Shown here one piece after another: positions 44,640-53,559 of a DNA stretch of 64,000 nt (its first letter is position 1; every line of letters begins with the position of its first letter). A program made the translations under genes and the position numbers. The notes under the pieces are model-generated. The model saw only the letters and a program-made list of their open reading frames with translations. It was not told the origin of the DNA and did no database searches. Where the stretch lies: positions 1,240,001 through 1,304,000 of the forward strand of contig NZ_JAHHZQ010000001.1 of assembly GCF_022606355.1 (NCBI RefSeq). Direction: 5' to 3'. This stretch comes from Leifsonia shinshuensis (GTDB taxonomy: Bacteria > Actinomycetota > Actinomycetes > Actinomycetales > Microbacteriaceae).

Positions 44640-45509
44640 ATGGAAACGCACACCGTGAGCACAGACGGCGCCGAGATCGTCTACGACATCGCAGAGGTGA
44701 CCGACGGCGACGGAGGGCATCCCCCGCTCGTCATGATCGGCCAGCCCATGGATGCGAGCGGCTTCCGAGCCCTGGCGTCGTACCTGCCGGACCGCGTCGT
44801 GGTCACCTACGACCCGCGCGGCCTGGGCAGAAGCACCCGGAGCGACGGAGAGGTCACCAACATTCCGGCCGTGCAGGCCGAGGATGTCCACGCGATCATC
44901 GCGACACTCGGCCGCGGGCCGGTCGACCTGTTCGCGAGCAGCGGCGGAGCGGTGACCGCCCTGGCCCTGGTGGCCGCCCACCCGGACGATGTGCGCGTGC
45001 TCGTCGCACACGAGCCGCCGCTGCCGGGCGTCCTCCCGGACGCGCGGAACGCCGAGCGCGCACTGGAGAAGGTGCACGAGACCTATGACGCGCACGGCTT
45101 CGGGCCGGGGATGGCCGCGTTCATCGCGATGACCTCCTGGCGCGGGGAGTTCACCGACGACTACTTCGCCCTGCCGGCGCCCGATCCTGCGATGTTCGGG
45201 ATGCCCACGGACGACGACGGCTCCCGCGGCGACCCGCTGCTCTCGGAACGCTCCGTCGCGGTGACCGGACACCGGCTCGACGTCGACGCGCTCACCGCGG
45301 CGCCCACGCGGATCGTCATCGGAGTGGGGGAAGAGTCGGAGGGCGTCTTCACCGGGCGCACGTCCGTCGCCGTCGCGGAGCTGCTGGGCAGCGAGGCCGT
45401 CGTGTTCCCGAGTCACCACGGCGGGTTCGCCGCGGAGGACTCCGGCTATCCGGGCAAACCGGAGGCGTTCGCCCAGCGGCTGCGCGAGGTGCTCGACGAC
45501 CAGGGGTGA
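44640..45509 (+). CDS. Alpha/beta hydrolase
   Basis: A 289-residue hydrolase. MIGQPMDASGF is the oxyanion region, VVTYDPRGLGRSTRS the D-x-x-G-x-G-x-S strand-turn, LFASSGGAVTAL the nucleophile elbow (serine in the S-S-G-G variant of G-x-S-x-G), and VFPSHHGGFAAED the catalytic histidine. EPPLPGVLPDARNAERALEKVHETYDAHGF forms the cap. It may be an esterase or lactonase. Complete, single gene with AGGGAGA upstream. Confidence 0.9.
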   Translation: METHTVSTDGAEIVYDIAEVTDGDGGHPPLVMIGQPMDASGFRALASYLPDRVVVTYDPRGLGRSTRSDGEVTNIPAVQAEDVHAIIATLGRGPVDLFASSGGAVTALALVAAHPDDVRVLVAHEPPLPGVLPDARNAERALEKVHETYDAHGFGPGMAAFIAMTSWRGEFTDDYFALPAPDPAMFGMPTDDDGSRGDPLLSERSVAVTGHRLDVDALTAAPTRIVIGVGEESEGVFTGRTSVAVAELLGSEAVVFPSHHGGFAAEDSGYPGKPEAFAQRLREVLDDQG

Positions 45510-45577
45510 GTCGAACCGCCCCCACAGCGAACCCTCTGCTGTGCCCTCCTCGCGGTGTCCGCGGTCGATGCGACCAT

Positions 45578-45615
45578 TCTCCTGAGGCGCGGATCGTCTC
45601 CTGAGGCGCGGATCG
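45578..45615. repeat. Two adjacent 19-bp tandem copies before dinB
   Basis: TCTCCTGAGGCGCGGATCG occurs at 45578-45596 and immediately again at 45597-45615, ending 13 bases before the dinB start. A simple duplication that changes the spacing of the dinB promoter or leader. Confidence 0.9.
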
Positions 45616-45628
45616 ATCGGAGGACGGC

Positions 45629-46825
45629 ATGCGGGGCGAGGCGACCGTACTGCACGCCGACCTCGACGCCTTCTACGCGTCGGTCGAGCAACGCGACGAC
45701 CCCGCGCTGCGCGGCCGGCCCGTCATCGTGGGCGGCGGTGTCGTGCTGGCGGCGAGCTACGAGGCGAAGGCCTGCGGAGTCCGCACCGCGATGGGAGGCC
45801 GCCAAGCCCGCGACCTGTGCCCGGACGCCAGGATCGTCCCCCCGCGCATGGACGCCTACTCCGCCGCCAGCAAAGACGTGTTCGCCATCTTCCGCGACAC
45901 GACCCCCGTCGTGGAGGGGCTGTCGATCGACGAGGCGTTCCTGGAGGTCGGCGGGCTCCGGCGCATCGCGGGAACGCCCGAGCAGATCGCGGCGCGGCTG
46001 CGGGAACGGGTGCGCGACGAAGTCGGGCTCCCCATCTCGGTCGGGATCGCGCGGACCAAGTTCCTCGCCAAAGTCGCGAGCGCGGTGAGCAAGCCCGACG
46101 GGCTCCTCGTGGTCGAACCCGACCGGGAGCAGGAGTTCCTGCTCCCGCTCCCGGTGGAGCGGCTGTGGGGCGTCGGCGCCGTCACCGCCGAGAAGCTGCA
46201 CCGCCTCGGCATCCGCACCGTCGGAGAGCTGGCCGAACTCGAGGAGGCGACGGCCGAGAGACTGCTCGGCAGAGCGGCGGGCGCCCACTTGCATGCGCTG
46301 GCGCGCCTGCGCGATCCGCGACCCGTCGACTCGACGAAGCGCCGCGGGTCCGTCGGCTCCCAGCGAGCGCTCGGAAGCCGGCCGCGCTCGCCCGAGGAAC
46401 TCGACCTCATCCTCACCCAGATCATCGACCGGCTCGCCCGCCGGCTGCGAGACGGCGACCGCACCTGCCGCACGGTCGTGCTGCGGCTCCGCTTCGGCGA
46501 TTTCGCGAAGGCCACCCGCTCCCGCACCCTCCCGTTCCCGACGGACCGGACCTCGACGCTGCTCACGCTCGCCCGGGCCCTGCTCGTCGCCGCACGGCCG
46601 GAGATCACCGAACGCGGCATCACCCTCATCGGCGTCTCGCTGTCGCAGCTGGGGCGGGCCGACAGCTTCCAGCCCGAGCTGCCGATCGACTGGGACGACG
46701 GCGCACGCCTCGACACCGTGCTCGACGCCGTCCGCGACCGCTTCGGCGCCGGCTCCGTCGCGCGCGCCGCACAGCTCGGTCGCGATCCCGGCTGGTCGAC
46801 CCCGCTCCTCCCCGAACACGAGTGA
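45629..46825 (+). CDS. dinB: DNA polymerase IV (Y family)
   Basis: A 398-residue lesion-bypass polymerase. Catalytic acids are D11 and D13 (HADLDAFYASVEQ) and D101, E102 (SIDEAF). YEAKACGVRTAMG is the steric-gate region, followed by SVGIARTKFLAKVAS and the little-finger domain. The HhH motif is LWGVGAVTAEKLHRLGI. It performs error-prone translesion synthesis and mutagenesis. No clear SOS box is seen just upstream; a 19-bp tandem duplication is there instead. The ATG at 45629 has GGAGG upstream. Confidence 0.95.
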   Translation: MRGEATVLHADLDAFYASVEQRDDPALRGRPVIVGGGVVLAASYEAKACGVRTAMGGRQARDLCPDARIVPPRMDAYSAASKDVFAIFRDTTPVVEGLSIDEAFLEVGGLRRIAGTPEQIAARLRERVRDEVGLPISVGIARTKFLAKVASAVSKPDGLLVVEPDREQEFLLPLPVERLWGVGAVTAEKLHRLGIRTVGELAELEEATAERLLGRAAGAHLHALARLRDPRPVDSTKRRGSVGSQRALGSRPRSPEELDLILTQIIDRLARRLRDGDRTCRTVVLRLRFGDFAKATRSRTLPFPTDRTSTLLTLARALLVAARPEITERGITLIGVSLSQLGRADSFQPELPIDWDDGARLDTVLDAVRDRFGAGSVARAAQLGRDPGWSTPLLPEHE

Positions 46826-46864
46826 CGGATGCCGCGCAGCCCGCCGGTGCGGCACACTGGCAGC

Positions 46865-47365
46865 GTGACGACGACCGAGCGCACCCTCATCCTGTTACGC
46901 CACGCCAAGTCGGACTGGTCCGGTTCGGAGGCGGACATCGACCGGCCGCTGGCCGACCGCGGTCGCGCTCAGGCCTCGCTCGCCGGGCGCTGGTTCGCCG
47001 GCAACGCCGGCCGCATCGACCTCGCCATCGTGTCGCCCGCACAGCGCGCCCGTGAGACCTGGGAGCTGGTTTCCGCAGAGTTCGCGCAGCCGCCGCTGCT
47101 GCGCGTCGACGAACGGGTGTACGCGGCATCCGCGGAGCGGCTCCTCGACGTCGTCCGCGACGTGCCGGACGGCGTGCGGACGGTGGTCCTGGTCGGTCAC
47201 AACCCCGGCATGGAGGCACTGGCGTCGTCTCTGGCGGGTCAGGACGTGATCCTGCGCACCGCAGGCATCGCCGAGCTGGCCGTCGAGCGGCCGTGGCGCG
47301 AACTCGACGCGTCGTCGGCCGCGCTCCGAGCGGCCGGCCGCGCGAACGGTCACGACCTGACCTGA
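46865..47365 (+). CDS. SixA-type histidine phosphatase
   Basis: A 166-residue phosphoglycerate-mutase-fold phosphatase: LILLRHAKSDW (catalytic RHG-type motif, here RHAK), SPAQRARETWELV, and the second-half catalytic histidine in VVLVGHNPGMEALA. The SixA family dephosphorylates phosphohistidine proteins. The start is GTG 46865; an ATG at 46829 is an in-frame alternative without a ribosome site. It closely follows dinB. Confidence 0.9.
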   Translation: MTTTERTLILLRHAKSDWSGSEADIDRPLADRGRAQASLAGRWFAGNAGRIDLAIVSPAQRARETWELVSAEFAQPPLLRVDERVYAASAERLLDVVRDVPDGVRTVVLVGHNPGMEALASSLAGQDVILRTAGIAELAVERPWRELDASSAALRAAGRANGHDLT

Positions 47366-47369
47366 GCCC

Positions 47370-47597
47370 TCACGGGCGGACGCGCACCCTGCGCCCCTCG
47401 AACGCGACGATGTCACCGAGCTGCAGCTGCCGTCCGCGGCGGCGATCCACCTCGCCGTTCACGGTGACGAGGCCGTCGATGATGGCCTCCTTCACGTCGC
47501 CGCCGGAGTCGAGGACACCCGCGAACTTGAGGAACTGTCCCAGGCGGATGGTGTCGCCTCCGATGGAGACGTCGTCGATGGGAGCCGGGTTGGTCAC
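47370..47597 (-). CDS. S4-domain RNA-binding protein
   Basis: A 75-residue protein consisting of a single S4 domain: DTIRLGQFLKFAGVLDSGGDVKEAIIDGLVTVNGEVDRRRGRQLQLGD. The family is YbcJ-like and binds structured RNA, probably rRNA. It is convergent with sixA (4 bases apart). Complete. Confidence 0.93.
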   Translation of the reverse strand: MTNPAPIDDVSIGGDTIRLGQFLKFAGVLDSGGDVKEAIIDGLVTVNGEVDRRRGRQLQLGDIVAFEGRRVRVRP

Positions 47598-47721
47598 CTC
47601 CGAATGCTAACCCACCGTGCGCCGTCCCCTCCCGAGGGTAGGTTGAGACCCGACCGGCCGTAAGGCGCCGCACACCGGAATGCGCTGCAGCTCAGGGGCA
47701 TCGCAGCTCAGGGGGCACAGG

Positions 47722-48288
47722 ATGAGACCGCTTCGATACTCGATCAACGTCACGCTCGACGGCTGCGTGCATCACGAGGCGGGCCTGCCGCCCGACGCGG
47801 AGTCGATGCGGTTCTGGACCGCCGAGATGGAGCGGGCGGACGCCCTGCTCTTCGGCCGGGTCGCCTACGGGATGATGGAGTCGGCCTGGCGCCGGCCGGC
47901 GACTGGCGAATGGCCCGAGTGGATGGACGAGACGCAGCTCCCGTTCGCCGAGGCCATCGACACGGCCCGCAAGCACGTCGTATCGAGCACGCTGGGCAGC
48001 GTCGACTGGAATGCCGAGCTGCTCACCGGCGACCTCCGGCAGTCGGTCGAGCGGATCAAGGCGCAGCCGGGGGAAGGCCTGTTCGTGGGCGGGGTGGCCC
48101 TCCCCCTCGCACTGGCCGACCTGGGACTGATCGACGAGTACGTGTTCGTCGTGCAACCAGTGCTCGCCGGGCACGGGCCGACGCTGCTCGCGGGGCTGCG
48201 GGAGCGCATCGAGCTCGAGCTGGTGGAACGCACGGACTTCCGGTCGGGTGTGACGGCGTTGCGGTACAGGGAGAGGGTGGGCGGGTAG
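47722..48288 (+). CDS. RibD C-terminal/dihydrofolate-reductase-like oxidoreductase
   Basis: A 188-residue DHFR-fold protein: MRPLRYSINVTLDGCVHHEAG, ADALLFGRVAYGMMESAW and KHVVSSTLG in the first half, and GEGLFVGGVALPLALADLGLIDEYVFVVQPVLAGHGPTLL in the second. It is an NAD(P)H-dependent reductase of unknown substrate. The ATG at 47722 has GGGGG 8-12 bases upstream; 14 extra codons of the longer frame are unlikely. It precedes the MerR gene, with a MerR-type dyad between. Confidence 0.9.
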   Translation: MRPLRYSINVTLDGCVHHEAGLPPDAESMRFWTAEMERADALLFGRVAYGMMESAWRRPATGEWPEWMDETQLPFAEAIDTARKHVVSSTLGSVDWNAELLTGDLRQSVERIKAQPGEGLFVGGVALPLALADLGLIDEYVFVVQPVLAGHGPTLLAGLRERIELELVERTDFRSGVTALRYRERVGG

Positions 48289-48321
48289 TCCGGCCCTCCC
48301 TGACCCGCAGTCGCAGAAAGC

Positions 48322-48346
48322 GGTTGACCCTGACCCTGGGTCAACC
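48322..48346. promoter_or_regulatory. MerR-type operator/promoter dyad
   Basis: Nine-base arms GGTTGACCC and GGGTCAACC around a 7-base spacer. The left arm contains TTGACC as -35 (48324-48329). A CACACT -10 candidate lies at 48350-48355, giving a 20-base spacer typical of MerR-regulated promoters. Confidence 0.8.
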
Positions 48347-48360
48347 TCCCACACTGGTGG

Positions 48361-49224
48361 GTGAGGAAGGCGGTGGACGCGATGGGGCCCAGTGACGCTC
48401 AGACTCCCGGCCGAGCTGCGGCGGGCAGCTCGGGTGCTCGAGCGTTGATCACGATCGGGCAGCTGGCCTCCTACGCGGGGGTGACGATCAAGGCGGTGCG
48501 CCACTACCACCGCATCGGCCTCCTGCCTGAACCCCCGCGCGACCGCTCCGGGTATCGCACGTACGACGCGGCCGCCGTGGTCACCCTCATCCGCATCCAC
48601 GCGCTCGCGGACGCTGGCGTTCCCCTGGCCCGGGTGCAGCAGCTCCTCGATGCGGAGCCGGACGAGTTCGCGGCGGAGGTCCGGCGCATCGACGCGCAGC
48701 TGCGCGCCGAGGTCAGGAGGCTGCAGCGGAACCGCACGCGCATCGCAGCTCTCGCAGCCGGCGATAGCCTGGCTCTCCCTCCCAGCGTCGTCGACTACCT
48801 CGACCGGCTGCGACGTATCGGCGTGGACGAGCGCATCCTCCAGCTGGAGCGCGACGCCTGGATCATGGTCGCCGCCCAGGTCCCTGACGAGATCGACGCG
48901 GTGATCGGTCGGAAGCATGCCGAGTTGGACGATCCGGACATGGTCCGGCTGTACCTCCTCCTCTCGCAAGCCGTCGACTGGACTGCGGAGGAGCCGCGCA
49001 TCGTCGAGCTTGCCGACGCCCTCGAGACGTTGATGAACCGGTCGATCGCAGCGGGCCGGTCGGAGAATCCGGACGACCTGGACGACACGCTGATCGACCT
49101 CGTCGACGCGACGACGCTCGCTTCCTCACCGGTCGCCGGGAGACTGCTCGACATCCTGCACGAGCGCGGCTGGCGGGGCTGGACCCGCGTGCAGCGCCTC
49201 CACGACCTCCCCGACGAAACCTGA
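48361..49224 (+). CDS. MerR-family regulator
   Basis: A 287-residue MerR protein. The winged helix reads ITIGQLASYAGVTIKAVRHYHRIGLLPEPPRDRSGYRTYDAAAVVTLIRIHALADAGV. The long helix for dimerisation follows (RIDAQLRAEVRRLQRNRTRI), and the C-terminal 150 residues are a helical ligand domain rather than a metal loop. The GTG at 48361 falls 5 bases after the -10 candidate, so the mRNA may be leaderless. It may act on its own promoter and on the following 113-residue gene, 11 bases on. Confidence 0.93.
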   Translation: MRKAVDAMGPSDAQTPGRAAAGSSGARALITIGQLASYAGVTIKAVRHYHRIGLLPEPPRDRSGYRTYDAAAVVTLIRIHALADAGVPLARVQQLLDAEPDEFAAEVRRIDAQLRAEVRRLQRNRTRIAALAAGDSLALPPSVVDYLDRLRRIGVDERILQLERDAWIMVAAQVPDEIDAVIGRKHAELDDPDMVRLYLLLSQAVDWTAEEPRIVELADALETLMNRSIAAGRSENPDDLDDTLIDLVDATTLASSPVAGRLLDILHERGWRGWTRVQRLHDLPDET

Positions 49225-49235
49225 CGGAGACGACC

Positions 49236-49577
49236 ATGCCCTCCACATCGGAGCCCGACGCCGGGAAACGCCGCCGTCGTGAGCGCAACGCGCAGGCCCA
49301 CCGGCTTCCCGAGCCCTACGACACGACCATGCGCGCTGTGGTGCGCTACGCGACGAAGACGGGTCCGGGGGACGGCGGACAACGCCTCCGAATGGTCGAC
49401 GACCTCGCCGAGCTGTTCGAGCAGGGCGCCGCCGACAGGACATCGCTCACGGACTTGCTCGGCGACCCCGTCGAATTCGCCGACGCCTTCAAGGCGAACT
49501 ACGGAGCCCAGTCGCGGATCCTCAGAGAGCAGCGGCGCCTCATCCGCACCATCGCCGTGTTCGATTCAGAGCTGTGA
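49236..49577 (+). CDS. DUF1048-like small protein
   Basis: A 113-residue helical protein. RRRRERNAQAHRLPEPYDTTMRAVVRYATKTG is followed by RMVDDLAELFEQGAADRTSLTDLLGDPVEFADAFKANYG. The latter stretch resembles DUF1048 proteins (D-L-x-x-L-F-E-x-G-A-A ... G-D-D-x-x-x-F), which sit beside PadR/MerR regulators and transporters. It is the second gene of the MerR operon, 11 bases downstream. Its function is unknown. Confidence 0.7.
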   Translation: MPSTSEPDAGKRRRRERNAQAHRLPEPYDTTMRAVVRYATKTGPGDGGQRLRMVDDLAELFEQGAADRTSLTDLLGDPVEFADAFKANYGAQSRILREQRRLIRTIAVFDSEL

Positions 49578-49768
49578 GATCCACCTCGGGCGCGTCGAGG
49601 ATGAACGTGGGAGGAGCACGTCAGGAACCACGGCGGCTCTTCCTCCACAACGCGCCGGTGCTCTCTCGCAACGACCTGGAGAACCGCCTGGCCTACCGGG
49701 AGGTCGTGGTCGGTCGACCGCGGATTCGACAGCTGAGGGTGGGCACCCTGTTCCACCGGCCCGTGCCG

Positions 49769-50437
49769 TCACGGCCCGGCAGGTGTGACGAGCCCCGCAT
49801 CGTAGGCGAAGACCACCAGTTGAGCCCTGTCGCGCGCGCCGAGCTTGAGCATGGCCCGCGAAACGTGCGTCTTGGCCGTGGTCGCAGAGATCTGCAGCCT
49901 GCGGGCGATCTCGTCGTTGCTCAGCCCCCGCCCGACGAGGACCACGATCTCCTTCTCACGAGCGGTGAGCTCCCCGAGCCGATCCAGGATGGCGGAGTCG
50001 CGGGTGGGCCTCGCCGCGAACTCCGCGATGAGACGGCGGGTGACACTCGGCGCGAGCAGTGAGTTGCCGTCGGCGACGATTCGAACGGCGCGCCGGAGAT
50101 CATCCGCTTCCAGATCCTTCAGGAGGAACCCGCTCGCCCCCGCCCTGAGCGCGGCGAACACGTACTCGTCGACTTCGAAGGTCGTCACGACGAGGACGCG
50201 GGTGGCCGCCAGGTCGGGATCCGCAGTGATCCGAGCGGTCGCCTGGATTCCGTCCAGCCCGGGCATCCGCACATCCATGACGACCACATCCGGCTTCAGC
50301 CGCCGTGCCAGCGAGACGGCGTCGATTCCGTCGACCGCCTCACCCACGACCACGAGATCGTCGCTGCGTTCGAGGATGGCCCGGAATCCTTCGCGGATGA
50401 GCGCTTGGTCGTCGGCGAGGGCGATACGTACCGTCAT
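49769..50437 (-). CDS. NarL/LuxR-type response regulator
   Basis: A 222-residue two-component regulator. The receiver domain has the acidic pair ADDQALIREG and the phosphoacceptor D55 in VVVMDVRMPGLDG. The C-terminal LuxR helix-turn-helix is ELTAREKEIVVLVGRGLSNDEIARRLQISATTAKTHVSRAMLKL. The partner kinase gene overlaps it as ATGA (50434-50437). It is likely to control the ABC transporter upstream in the same operon. Confidence 0.95.
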   Translation of the reverse strand: MTVRIALADDQALIREGFRAILERSDDLVVVGEAVDGIDAVSLARRLKPDVVVMDVRMPGLDGIQATARITADPDLAATRVLVVTTFEVDEYVFAALRAGASGFLLKDLEADDLRRAVRIVADGNSLLAPSVTRRLIAEFAARPTRDSAILDRLGELTAREKEIVVLVGRGLSNDEIARRLQISATTAKTHVSRAMLKLGARDRAQLVVFAYDAGLVTPAGP

Positions 50438-51660
50438 GGCAGAGACCGCGTGTCCGAAGGCGAACGGCGTGCTGCCGTGTCGGCGCTGTCGCCGGGGGCG
50501 CCCGGCAGGCCGGCCCGGACGCGGAATCCGCCGCCTGCCACGAAGCCGGCGTCCACTGTTCCCCCGACGGCGGCCGCACGCTCCGACATCCCGGTCAGGC
50601 CCAGCCCGGCCTTCAGTGGACGATCCGTGCCGTGGCCGTCGTCGACGATCTCTACCAGGAGGTCGGTTCCGGCACGCCGAATCGAGATGCGCACCGTCGT
50701 GGCGTCGGAGTGGCGGATGACGTTGGTGACCGCCTCCTGCGCGATCCGATATGCGATCAGTTCGAGGTGCGGACCGATTGTCGCGTCGTCGACGTCGACG
50801 GACAGTTCCACCGTCAGGCCGGCGTCACGCGCCTGCTCCGCGAGCTCCGGCAACTGTGCGAGCCCGGGCTGGGGGACGTTCCGGGCGTCCGCGTCGCCGG
50901 GATTGCGCAACAGCTCGAGGGTGGCCCGCACTTCGGGAATCGCGCGCCTCGCCAACGACCGGACGGTCGCCATCGCCTGACGCGCGGCGGCCGGGTCGGT
51001 GTCGATGCTGTCGAGGGCGACACTGCTCTGCACCGAGATCACCGAGATCGTGTGGGCGAGGACGTCGTGCAGTTCGTGCGCCATGCCCAACCGTTCACGC
51101 GCAAGGTCCTCGCGCAGAGTCGCCTCGGCGAGCGCTGCCGCATTCTCGTAGCCCAGACGTGCGGTCAGTCGCGACTGCCGGACCGTGGCTCCGACGACGG
51201 CCAGCCACACCATCCCGATCGCCGGGCCGAGGATCGGCCACGACGTCCACGGCAGTGGATGCGGGGGCAGTGTCGGGATCACGGACCACGCGGCCGCGAG
51301 GGCGACCGCCGTCACGAGCGAGCGGATGCGCGTTCCGTAGGCGGCCACGGCGTAGAGCGCGGGGAAGAGTGCGAGCGCCGGGGCCTGGCCGGGATAGCCG
51401 ACGAGGTGGTAGCAGGCCGTCACCAGGAGGACCGCGATGGAGGCCGAGATCGGGTAGGAGCGCCGCACGACCAGCGGTGCGCAGGCGGCGACCGCGAGCA
51501 TGTAAGCGCCGACGGGAGACGGAAACACGAACGGCGACCCCGCGAGTTCGACGCCGACGCCCGCGACCGTGATGACGGCGAGGACGAGAGCGATCGCGCC
51601 GTCGACCAGCAGCACGCGGCGGTCGCGCAGACTGTCGGCGGAGCTCGTTCGCTCGCTCAT
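50434..51660 (-). CDS. Sensor histidine kinase (HisKA_3)
   Basis: A 408-residue kinase with four to five N-terminal membrane segments (residues about 15-155). The dimerisation/phosphoacceptor region is RLGMAHELHDVLAHTISVISVQSSVALDS (histidine in ELHD), and the HATPase_c domain has YRIAQEAVTNVIRHSDAT (N box) and GLGLTGMSERAAAVGG (G box). The domain set is that of the NarX/DesK-like HisKA_3 class, matching the LuxR-type partner. It overlaps the permease gene and the regulator gene by 4 bases each. Confidence 0.94.
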   Translation of the reverse strand: MSERTSSADSLRDRRVLLVDGAIALVLAVITVAGVGVELAGSPFVFPSPVGAYMLAVAACAPLVVRRSYPISASIAVLLVTACYHLVGYPGQAPALALFPALYAVAAYGTRIRSLVTAVALAAAWSVIPTLPPHPLPWTSWPILGPAIGMVWLAVVGATVRQSRLTARLGYENAAALAEATLREDLARERLGMAHELHDVLAHTISVISVQSSVALDSIDTDPAAARQAMATVRSLARRAIPEVRATLELLRNPGDADARNVPQPGLAQLPELAEQARDAGLTVELSVDVDDATIGPHLELIAYRIAQEAVTNVIRHSDATTVRISIRRAGTDLLVEIVDDGHGTDRPLKAGLGLTGMSERAAAVGGTVDAGFVAGGGFRVRAGLPGAPGDSADTAARRSPSDTRSLP

Positions 51661-52436
51661 ACGGCGAGCTTATCCGCGTGCCTGCGGGTCCTGGTGAGTA
51701 CGGACAGCGCGGGGCGGCGGTAGGCGACGAACGCGATGACGGCGAATCCGAGAGTCCAGGCGGCAAGCACGACGACGCTCATGAGATCGGGGACCTCCCC
51801 GGCCGCGATGTGCCAGCCGAGGTTCGCCAGCTGATAGCTCGGCAAGGCCCGCGCGACCGTGAGCATCGCGTCCGGCAGTACAGCCGGCGGTGCGAACAAG
51901 CCACCGAGCGCCGACATCGCCGTGTACAACCCGTAGCTCAGCGCATACGCGACATCCGATCCCACTGCGTACCCGATGGCGATGCCCATCGCAGCGAAAG
52001 CGACCGTACCCGCCCACATGCTCGACACCAGTGCGACCCACTGACCCGGTGTGAGGGCGACACCCTTCACGATGGCGCCGGTCAGACAGACGAGCACGAT
52101 GGCCGGCAACGCCATCAGCACACTGGCCGCGACCTTGGCCGACAGCACCTGCCAGGCGCTGACGGGCATGGTGCGGATCTGGTCGAACCATCCGACTTGG
52201 CGTTCTTCGGAGATGCGCGGGCCCGTCGTCGAGAGGACTGCCCAGATCCCGCCGTACGCGGCCATGGCGACCATGATCTCTGTGCGCGCGTCGAGTTCCC
52301 CCGGCGGCGTCGGCCCGCCGCCGAAGATGGTGGCGAACAGGAGGTAGAAGCCGATCGGGGCCAGCACGGCCAGCGCGAGGTACTTCGGGTCACGCAGAAT
52401 GCGCACGATTTCGAGGCGAAGGTAGTGGATGCTCAT
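51657..52436 (-). CDS. ABC-2 type transporter permease
   Basis: A 259-residue membrane protein with six hydrophobic segments. YLRLEIVRILRDPKYLALAVLAPIGFYLLFATIFGG is the ABC-2 start, GPRISEERQVGWFDQIRTMPVSAWQVLSAKV is the conserved cytoplasmic loop, and a late LPSYQLANLGW closes it. Together with the ATPase it exports a hydrophobic compound or drug. The ATG at 52436 overlaps the ATPase stop (ATGA) and its end overlaps the kinase start (ATGA). Confidence 0.92.
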   Translation of the reverse strand: MSIHYLRLEIVRILRDPKYLALAVLAPIGFYLLFATIFGGGPTPPGELDARTEIMVAMAAYGGIWAVLSTTGPRISEERQVGWFDQIRTMPVSAWQVLSAKVAASVLMALPAIVLVCLTGAIVKGVALTPGQWVALVSSMWAGTVAFAAMGIAIGYAVGSDVAYALSYGLYTAMSALGGLFAPPAVLPDAMLTVARALPSYQLANLGWHIAAGEVPDLMSVVVLAAWTLGFAVIAFVAYRRPALSVLTRTRRHADKLAV

Positions 52437-53377
52437 GATCTCTCCTGGGTGAGCTCGAGGAAGGTGTCGTCCAGGCTCGGCGGTGCGACCTCCAGGTCGT
52501 GCCACGTCACCCCGCTGGCGACGAGGGACCTCACGGTCCGGTCGGGATCGGAGGTGCGCAGGACGACTCGTCCTCCGATGCGTGCGACGTCCGCCACGGC
52601 GTCGAGCCGTGCCAGCGCGTCGCGGTCGTCGTCGTCGTTCGTGCGGAAGCACACGGTGCTCACGCCCGACCGCGACCGCAGCTCGGCCGGGGTGCCGTCC
52701 ACGATGACCCGGCCCCGGGCCATCACCACCACACGATCGGCGTTGCCGTCGACCTCATCCAGGTAGTGAGTGGCGAACAGCACCGTACGTCCCGTGGCCG
52801 CGAACGAACGGATGCTGCTCCAGAAGTCCGCGCGCGCCTGAACATCCATCGCCCGGGTCGGCTCGTCGAGCACCATGATCGCGGGGTTGGCGACCGCCAC
52901 CAGAGCGAACCGCAACCGCTGCGCCTGACCGCCCGAGAGCCGGTCCACGCGCCGACGCGCCGCCTCCCGCAACCCGGCCGCGCCGATGACCTCATCGACG
53001 TCGGCAGGATCCGAGTAGAACGACGCGGTCAGGCAGACCAGCTCCCGAACGCTCACCCCCGGCATCAGTCCGGTGTCCTGCATCATCGCCGCGATGCGCC
53101 CGGCAGCGACCGCCGGGCGCGGTGGTCGGCCCTCGACGAGCACGGAGCCCGAGTCGGGGGTGATCGTGCCCAGCAGCATCCCGATCGTGGTCGACTTGCC
53201 CGCGCCGTTCGCGCCGAGGAGCGCGACCGTCTCGCCCGGTTCGATCAGAAGGTCGATGCCGCTCACGGCTTCGACGTGCGCGAAACTCTTCCGCAACCCG
53301 ACGATGCGGATCGCGGGCTCCCGCGTCGTCAGCGGCCCGTGCGCCGAGGTCGTCGACGGTGTCGTTGTCGTTGTCAT
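52433..53377 (-). CDS. ABC-2 type transporter ATP-binding protein
   Basis: A 314-residue ATPase of the drug/Na+ exporter type (DrrA/NatA-like): Walker A GANGAGKST, signature RLSGGQAQRLRFA, Walker B IMVLDEPTRAMD, and H-loop LFATHYLDEV. The C-terminal 90 residues are the regulatory tail of this class. The ATG at 53377 is preferred over one 13 codons up. First gene of the four-gene transporter/two-component operon. Confidence 0.94.
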   Translation of the reverse strand: MTTTTTPSTTSAHGPLTTREPAIRIVGLRKSFAHVEAVSGIDLLIEPGETVALLGANGAGKSTTIGMLLGTITPDSGSVLVEGRPPRPAVAAGRIAAMMQDTGLMPGVSVRELVCLTASFYSDPADVDEVIGAAGLREAARRRVDRLSGGQAQRLRFALVAVANPAIMVLDEPTRAMDVQARADFWSSIRSFAATGRTVLFATHYLDEVDGNADRVVVMARGRVIVDGTPAELRSRSGVSTVCFRTNDDDDRDALARLDAVADVARIGGRVVLRTSDPDRTVRSLVASGVTWHDLEVAPPSLDDTFLELTQERS

Positions 53378-53559
53378 GCAGCAATCGTGACGCGGCGCAT
53401 GCAGCCGTGTCGTCATCCTCAGCCGGAGGGGATCTACTCAAATCGGAGTAGGCGCGACCGCGTCGCGTGAGCATCGTGATGGCGATCGCGGCCGGCCCGC
53501 CACCGACATACGCTATGACCCGTGATGGCCATCGACGGACAGGGAACGGAGATTCCGTG

